Source: JAYSFC01 sp041913505 (lineage in GTDB: Bacteria; Pseudomonadota; Gammaproteobacteria; Burkholderiales; Burkholderiaceae_C). From it: 18,780 nucleotides of DNA. The stretch is taken from positions 1 to 18,780 of the forward strand of contig JAYSFC010000069.1 of assembly GCA_041913505.1 (NCBI GenBank). The letters run 5' to 3'. Shown piece by piece: positions 14,924 through 18,780 of this stretch. Below the pieces are notes generated by a model. It ran no database searches, was not told the DNA's origin, and saw nothing but the letters and a program-made list of their open reading frames with translations. The first letter of the stretch is position 1; each line of letters starts with the position of its first letter. The position numbers and the translations under genes were made by a program.

Positions 14924-16474
14924 ATGCGCTCCATGGCCCCCCTTATCCGCACCGACGCCACCGCCCTGCCCGCCACGGCGGCCGAAGAGGACGAAGCCCG
15001 CTACCTCGCGCTGAAGGCACGTGATGCGCGCTTCGACGGGCGTTTCTTCACGGGCGTCACGTCCACCGGCATCTACTGCCGCCCCGTTTGCGCCGTGCGC
15101 ACGCCCAAGCGCGAGAACTGCCGCTTCTTCGCGCTCGCGGCACAGGCTGAGCGCGCGGGCTTTCGGCCCTGCCTGCGCTGCCGGCCCGAACTGGCGCCGC
15201 AGGCGCTGGCGTGGTCGGTGCAGGACGCGGGCGCCATCCTCGTGCGCCAGGCCCTGCGCCTGCTCGATGCGCCCGAGGCCTGGGCCGACCCCGACGGCGG
15301 AGCGCTCGTGGCGCGGCTGGCCGCGCGCCTGGGCGTGAGCGACCGGCACCTGCGCCGGCTCTTCGAGGCGGCCCTTGGCATCTCGCCGCTGCAATACCTG
15401 CAGACACGGCGCCTGCTCGCGGCCAAGCAGTTGCTGACCGACACGCGGCTGCCCGTCACGCAGGTGGCGCTGGCCAGCGGCTTCGCGAGCGTGCGGCGCT
15501 TCAATGCGGCCTTTGCGCAGCACTACGGGCTCAACCCCACGCAGCTGCGGCGCGAGGGCACAGCCGATCCCGGCCCGGGACGGCCTGTGCGGCTGGGCTA
15601 CCGCCCACCTTACGACCGCGACGCGTTGCTCGCGTTCTTCGAGGCGCGGCAGATCCACGCGGTGGAGTCGGTCACGCGGCAGCCCGGCGACCAGGCCCTG
15701 CGCCGCACGGTGCGCATCTGCAGCGCGGGCGCGGTGCACACGGGGTGGCTCGAAGCGGCCTTTGACGCCGAACGGCCCCAGGTGGCGCTCACCGTGAGCG
15801 ACAGCCTGCTGCCCGTGCTGCCCCAGGTGATCGGCCGCGTGCGCGCCATGCTCGACCTCGACGCCGATCCGGCGCCCATCGCGGCCGTGCTGCACGGCGA
15901 TTTTCCGCAGGGCGACGGCCTGCGCGTGCCGGGCTGCTTCGACGGTTTCGAGCTCGCCGTGCGGGCCGTGCTGGGCCAGCAGATCACGGTGGCGGCCGCG
16001 CGCACGCTGGCGCAGCGGCTCATGGATCGCTTCGGCGAGCCCATCGAGACGCCCTGGCCCGCGCTCTCCCGCCTGTTCCCCGCACCCGCCGTGCTGGCAG
16101 CCGCCGAGGGCGAGGCCCTGGGCCAGCTCGGCATCGTGCGCCAGCGCCAGGCGGCCATCGTGGCACTGGCCCGCGCCGTAGACAGCGGCCAGATCGCACT
16201 GCACGCGAGCGCCGACGTGGACGCCACCACGGCCGCACTGTGCCAGTTGCCCGGCATCGGCGACTGGACGGCGCAGTACATCGCCATGCGCGCGCTGCGC
16301 TGGCCCGATGCGTTTCCGAGCGGCGACGTGGCGCTGCACAAGGCCCTGGGCGTGCAAGGCACCCGGCAGCCGGCCCGCGCGGCGCTGGAGGCCTCCCAGG
16401 CCTGGCGCCCATGGCGCAGCTATGCCGTCATCCGTGCCTGGTCCAGCCTGCCCCAGAAGCTACCAAAACAGTAG
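14924..16474 (+). CDS. Ada N-domain / AraC / AlkA fusion: methyl-damage sensor and 3-methyladenine DNA glycosylase
   Basis: A 516-residue fusion. Residues about 25-90 are the Ada zinc domain, with C52, C56, C83 and C86 in STGIYCRPVC and FRPCLRC; the first Cys would accept a methyl group from a phosphotriester. Residues about 95-210 are an AraC-type DNA-binding region (GISPLQYLQTRRLLAAKQLL). Residues about 222-510 are an AlkA-type glycosylase with the helix-hairpin-helix LPGIGDWTA (442-450) and catalytic Asp468 in FPSGDVAL; W448 to D468 has the same 20-residue spacing as W218 to D238 of E. coli AlkA. The C-terminal methyltransferase of E. coli Ada is absent, but ogt follows 59 bp later. The start may instead be the ATG at 14933; a -10-like TATCAT (14920-14925) overlaps the first ATG. 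The stop codon lies in a repeat hairpin. Confidence 0.93.
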   Translation: MRSMAPLIRTDATALPATAAEEDEARYLALKARDARFDGRFFTGVTSTGIYCRPVCAVRTPKRENCRFFALAAQAERAGFRPCLRCRPELAPQALAWSVQDAGAILVRQALRLLDAPEAWADPDGGALVARLAARLGVSDRHLRRLFEAALGISPLQYLQTRRLLAAKQLLTDTRLPVTQVALASGFASVRRFNAAFAQHYGLNPTQLRREGTADPGPGRPVRLGYRPPYDRDALLAFFEARQIHAVESVTRQPGDQALRRTVRICSAGAVHTGWLEAAFDAERPQVALTVSDSLLPVLPQVIGRVRAMLDLDADPAPIAAVLHGDFPQGDGLRVPGCFDGFELAVRAVLGQQITVAAARTLAQRLMDRFGEPIETPWPALSRLFPAPAVLAAAEGEALGQLGIVRQRQAAIVALARAVDSGQIALHASADVDATTAALCQLPGIGDWTAQYIAMRALRWPDAFPSGDVALHKALGVQGTRQPARAALEASQAWRPWRSYAVIRAWSSLPQKLPKQ

Positions 16475-16500
16475 CTGTACAAGTCCAGTGCACCTGCACG
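16459..16500 (+). repeat. Two-hairpin intergenic element, copy 2
   Basis: GCTAC, 7 nt, GTAGCTG, 6 nt, TCCAGTG, then a small second stem GTGC/GCAC with loop ACCT. It supplies the stop codon and last codons of the Ada-AlkA gene. Compared with copy 1 at 11071-11115, the inner pair of the first stem changes from T-A to C-G on both arms while spacing is identical, so base pairing is kept. Confidence 0.5.
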
Positions 16501-16533
16501 TTCTGGCGATTTCGCATTTAATGGAGGTCCACC

Positions 16534-17067
16534 ATGCAATTCCCCCGCGACACGGTGCAAAGCCGCACCGCCACCCCCCTGGGCGATGTCCGCCTGGCCG
16601 CCTCCCCGCGCGGTCTCGTGGGCCTGTGGTTCGACGGGCAGCGCCACCTGCCCCAGGAGCTGGATGGCCCCGGCGCCTGGCCTGCCGACGACACGCACCC
16701 CGTGCTGCGCGCTGCGGCCCGGCAGGTGCAGGAGTACCTGCGCGGCGAGCGCACGCAGTTCGATCTGCCGCTGGACCTCGCGGGAGGTACGCCCTTCCAG
16801 CAGGCTGTGTGGCGGGCGCTGCTGGCCATTCCGCGCGGCCACACCACGAGCTATGGCGCCATCGCACGCGAACTTGGCAACCCCGCTGCGGTGCGCGCCG
16901 TGGGCGCTGCCGTGGGGCGCAACCCCGTGAGTATGGCCGTACCCTGCCACCGCGTGCTGGGCAGCACTGGCGGCCTCACGGGCTATGCGGGCGGGTTGCA
17001 ACGCAAAACGGCGCTGCTGCGGCTCGAAGCCGTTCCCCTGGACGATCTTTCCTCCCAGAAACCATGA
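16534..17067 (+). CDS. ogt: Methylated-DNA--protein-cysteine S-methyltransferase (O6-alkylguanine repair)
   Basis: A 177-residue suicide repair protein that moves the alkyl group from O6-alkylguanine or O4-alkylthymine onto its own cysteine. Acceptor Cys138 lies in MAVPCHRVLGS. The DNA-binding helix contains TTSYGAIARELGNPAAVRAVG, with R121 as the base-flipping arginine finger and Y107 nearby. The C-terminal G-L-TGYAGGLQRK loop is typical. The N-terminal half is the usual RNase H-like fold. A strong GGAGGT lies 5 nt before the ATG. It follows the Ada-AlkA fusion and supplies the activity that fusion lacks. Its last bases overlap the next gene as ATGA, so the transporter is probably translated from the same message. 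The length is normal for an Ogt/MGMT. Confidence 0.94.
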   Translation: MQFPRDTVQSRTATPLGDVRLAASPRGLVGLWFDGQRHLPQELDGPGAWPADDTHPVLRAAARQVQEYLRGERTQFDLPLDLAGGTPFQQAVWRALLAIPRGHTTSYGAIARELGNPAAVRAVGAAVGRNPVSMAVPCHRVLGSTGGLTGYAGGLQRKTALLRLEAVPLDDLSSQKP

Positions 17068-17999
17068 CCGCACCCTCTTCCACCGCTTCCTCCGCCAAGA
17101 CGTCCTGGGTGAGGGAATTCATCCTGCTCGCCGCGCTCTGGGGCGCTTCGTTCCTTTTCATGCGCCTGGGCGCTTCCGAGTTCGGCCCCTTGCCCACAGC
17201 CGGCCTGCGCGTGACGCTGGCCACCCTGTTCCTCTGGCCCATCCTGCTGCGCCACGGCCAGTGGCCCGCGCTGCGCCGGCACTGGAAGCCCATCCTGCTC
17301 GCGGGCCTGATCAACTCGGCCATCCCGTTCGCGCTGTTCGCTTGGGCCGTGATGCACATCGCCACGGGGCTCACGTCCATCCTCAACGCGACGGTGCCGC
17401 TGTTTGGCGCGCTCGTGGCCTGGGTCTGGCTTGGCGACCGCATCAACCGCCTGCGCTGGCTGGGCCTGGCGCTGGGCTTTGTCGGTGTGGCGCTGCTGGC
17501 GTGGCGCGCGCCGGGCGGCGTGGGGGGCAAGACGGGCCACGCGGGCTGGGCCGTGGCGGCCTGCCTGCTCGCCTCCACCTGTTACGCCATCGCGGCAAGC
17601 TTTGCCCGGCGCCACCTCATGGGCATTCCGCCGCTGGCCACGGCCACGGGCAGCCAGCTCGGCGCCGCGCTGGGGCTGGCCTTGCCCACGTTCTGGTTCT
17701 GGCCCGCCACCCTGCCGGGGCCGCGCGCCTGGGGCGCGGTGATCGCGATTGCGGTGCTGTGCACGGGCATTGCCTACATCCTGTACTTTCGCCTCATCGA
17801 GCATGCGGGCCCCAGCCGCGCGCTGGCCGTGACCTTCCTCGCCCCGGTGTTCGCGGTGTTCTATGGCGCCATGTTCCTGGGCGAAAGCGTCACGCCCTGG
17901 ATGCTGGGCTGCGGCCTCGTGATCGTGTGCGGCACCATGCTGTCGACCGGGCTGATCGCGCCGGGCCGCCGGGCCGCCGCAGCTACCGCCTCGCGGTGA
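17064..17999 (+). CDS. EamA-family (DMT superfamily) membrane transporter
   Basis: A 311-residue inner-membrane protein with two EamA repeats (about 15-147 and 160-298), each of five hydrophobic helices, ten in all. WGASFLFMRLGASEFGPL in the first helix and FLGESVTPWMLGCGLVIVCG in the last pair are typical. Members export or import amino acids, purines and other metabolites, and many have no known substrate; nothing here decides it. The ATG at 17064 overlaps the ogt stop by 4 bp (ATGA), implying translational coupling. The functional link to DNA repair is unclear and may simply reflect shared transcription. The C-terminal tail is short and Ala/Arg-rich. Confidence 0.92.
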   Translation: MTAPSSTASSAKTSWVREFILLAALWGASFLFMRLGASEFGPLPTAGLRVTLATLFLWPILLRHGQWPALRRHWKPILLAGLINSAIPFALFAWAVMHIATGLTSILNATVPLFGALVAWVWLGDRINRLRWLGLALGFVGVALLAWRAPGGVGGKTGHAGWAVAACLLASTCYAIAASFARRHLMGIPPLATATGSQLGAALGLALPTFWFWPATLPGPRAWGAVIAIAVLCTGIAYILYFRLIEHAGPSRALAVTFLAPVFAVFYGAMFLGESVTPWMLGCGLVIVCGTMLSTGLIAPGRRAAAATASR

Positions 18000-18017
18000 G
18001 CAAGGACTCCTTCTCCG

Positions 18018-18026
18018 TGCTATGTT
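18018..18026 (+). promoter_or_regulatory. Possible extended -10 element for the glutathione peroxidase gene
   Basis: TGCTATGTT matches the extended -10 form TGnTATnnT. No good -35 is visible upstream, which extended -10 promoters can tolerate. Transcription would begin around 18033, inside the inverted repeat that follows. Called by eye. Confidence 0.35.
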
Positions 18027-18049
18027 GGAGCGTTCACAAGGAACGCTCC
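18027..18049 (+). promoter_or_regulatory. Perfect inverted repeat spanning the gpx ribosome-binding site
   Basis: GGAGCGTT (18027-18034) and AACGCTCC (18042-18049) are exact reverse complements around a 7-base spacer; T26 and the A of the start codon can extend the pairing to 9 bp. AAGGA (18038-18042), the Shine-Dalgarno, lies in the loop and the edge of the right arm, 7 nt before the ATG. It could be a DNA operator just downstream of the -10, or an RNA hairpin controlling translation if transcription starts further upstream. Confidence 0.6.
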
Positions 18050-18622
18050 ATGCCACGCACCGCCCCTCTCTACACCGCCCTGGCGCTGGCGGCCCTTCTG
18101 ACCGGGACCGCCGCCCACGCGCAAACGCCGCCAGCCTGCCCCGCGCTGCTGCAGCACACCTTCCCCCGGCTGCAGGACGAGCAGCCGCAGTCGCTGTGCC
18201 AATACAGCGGCAAGGTGCTGCTCGTGGTCAACACGGCAAGCTACTGCGGCTTCACGGGGCAGTACAAAGGGCTGGAGGCACTGTACGCGCGCTACAAGGA
18301 CCGGGGCCTGGTGGTGCTGGGCTTTCCGTCCAACGACTTCGCGCAGGAAACCGGCTCCAACGCGCAGATCGCGAGCTTCTGCGAAAACACCTACGGCGTG
18401 AAGTTCCCGATGTTCTCCAAGAGCAGCGTGCGGGGAAGCGACGCCTCGCCTTTCTACCGCGAGCTTGCGCAACAGGCGGGCGCGGCCCCCAAGTGGAACT
18501 TCTACAAGTACCTGCTGGGCCGCGACGGGCGCGTCATCGAAAGCTATACGAGCATGACAGCTCCTGACAGCCGCGGCCTGCGCCGCGCCATCGAGCAGGC
18601 CCTGGCCCAGCCGGCCCCCTGA
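18050..18622 (+). CDS. Exported glutathione peroxidase-family protein (Cys, probably thioredoxin-type)
   Basis: A 190-residue peroxidase reducing hydrogen peroxide or organic hydroperoxides. Residues 1-24 are a Sec signal peptide (core LYTALALAALLTGTAAHA, cleavage before QTPP), placing it in the periplasm. The catalytic tetrad is visible: C66 in NTASYCGFTGQY, Q99 in FPSNDFAQETG, and W149-N150 in KWNFYKYL. The peroxidatic residue is coded TGC, so it is cysteine and not selenocysteine. C111 in SFCENTYGVKFPMF aligns with the resolving Cys of two-cysteine, thioredoxin-dependent members, so glutathione may not be the reductant. The ATG at 18050 follows AAGGA by 7 nt within a perfect inverted repeat. 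It lies 50 bp after the transporter and probably has its own promoter. Confidence 0.93.
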   Translation: MPRTAPLYTALALAALLTGTAAHAQTPPACPALLQHTFPRLQDEQPQSLCQYSGKVLLVVNTASYCGFTGQYKGLEALYARYKDRGLVVLGFPSNDFAQETGSNAQIASFCENTYGVKFPMFSKSSVRGSDASPFYRELAQQAGAAPKWNFYKYLLGRDGRVIESYTSMTAPDSRGLRRAIEQALAQPAP

Positions 18623-18657
18623 ACCCGCCGCCGGGCAGGTGCCGCGGCCCGGGTTTT
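18622..18657 (+). terminator. Probable rho-independent terminator after the glutathione peroxidase gene
   Basis: AACCC (18622-18626) pairs with GGGTT (18651-18655), continued by GCCGC with GCGGC (18627-18631 and 18644-18648) across a two-base CC bulge; the GC-rich stem is followed by TTTT. The stem begins at the last base of the stop codon, as is common for intrinsic terminators. Confidence 0.6.
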
Positions 18658-18696
18658 GTCAAGCAGTGCTTATCGGGACGGCATGGCGTGCGCCCG

Positions 18697-18767
18697 GCGC
18701 CCCCTGGCGCTCTTACACTTCCATACATGGTGCGACTCGAAGTCGCTTCATAGCGCCCCCGTGGCGC
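18697..18767. other. Three short hairpins in the gene-free window end
   Basis: The last 120 bases have no convincing gene. Three compact stems occur: GCGCC/GGCGC with loop CCCT (18697-18710), GCGACT/AGTCGC with loop CGA (18732-18746), and GCGCC/GGCGC with loop CCCGT (18753-18767). They could be the structured leader of a gene beyond the window, or chance in GC-rich DNA. Confidence 0.3.
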
Positions 18768-18780
18768 CTATCAACGACAC

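Noticed and set aside
18656..18684. TTGTCA as a -35 of a promoter for a gene beyond the window
   Set aside because: No -10-like hexamer at 16-18 nt, and the TTG lies in the T-run of the terminator.

Overview
The window is about 18.8 kb of high-GC DNA with almost no spacing between genes. It looks like chromosomal sequence of a beta-proteobacterium of the family Comamonadaceae (Acidovorax-like). This rests on the gene set (RND/TolC efflux with a PCMT-like gene and a rhodanese, waaA, paired Bug-type binding proteins, an Ada-AlkA fusion) and on a two-hairpin intergenic element resembling those I associate with this family. It is inference, not a database result. The sequence is a scaffold: it has a 100-N gap (6077-6176) and a 29-N gap (8132-8160), and both distort gene models. 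I see no mobile element, CRISPR array, tRNA or rRNA.

Region 1 (1-4754, plus strand): the 3' two fifths or so of an RND efflux permease, then a PCMT-like methyltransferase, a single-domain rhodanese and a TolC-family outer-membrane channel, closely spaced as in one operon. An LpxO-type lipid A hydroxylase follows.

Region 2 (4906-9000, minus strand): phosphomannomutase/phosphoglucomutase, then waaA (Kdo transferase), then a trans-sulfuration-family PLP enzyme. The first two are lipopolysaccharide genes and sit close to lpxO and the efflux operon, giving the left half an envelope theme. The PLP enzyme's 5' end abuts the 100-N gap. An exact 55-bp repeat on each side of that gap suggests it is an unmerged contig overlap, so the gene is probably intact.

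Region 3 (9074-14859): a small myo-inositol catabolic locus. A plus-strand RpiR/SIS regulator is divergent from iolC (kinase fused to DUF2090), iolB, and two Bug/TctC periplasmic binding proteins. The 132-bp divergent intergenic region holds a perfect 7+7 inverted repeat and an AGAA-N6-TTCC site over the predicted iolC -35. The iolA, iolD, iolE and iolG genes and an inositol permease are absent between flanking unrelated genes.

Region 4 (14924-18622, plus strand): an alkylation-repair pair (Ada N-domain/AraC/AlkA fusion and an O6-alkylguanine methyltransferase), an EamA-family transporter overlapping ogt by 4 bp, and an exported cysteine glutathione peroxidase. The peroxidase has a perfect 8-bp inverted repeat between its -10-like element and its start codon, and a probable terminator after it. 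The last 120 bases hold three short hairpins and no gene.

I did not find a clearly new multi-gene system. The best leads are the candidate iol operator, the gpx leader inverted repeat, the compensatory base-pair change between the two copies of the 3'-end repeat, and the reduced iol locus with two Bug proteins.
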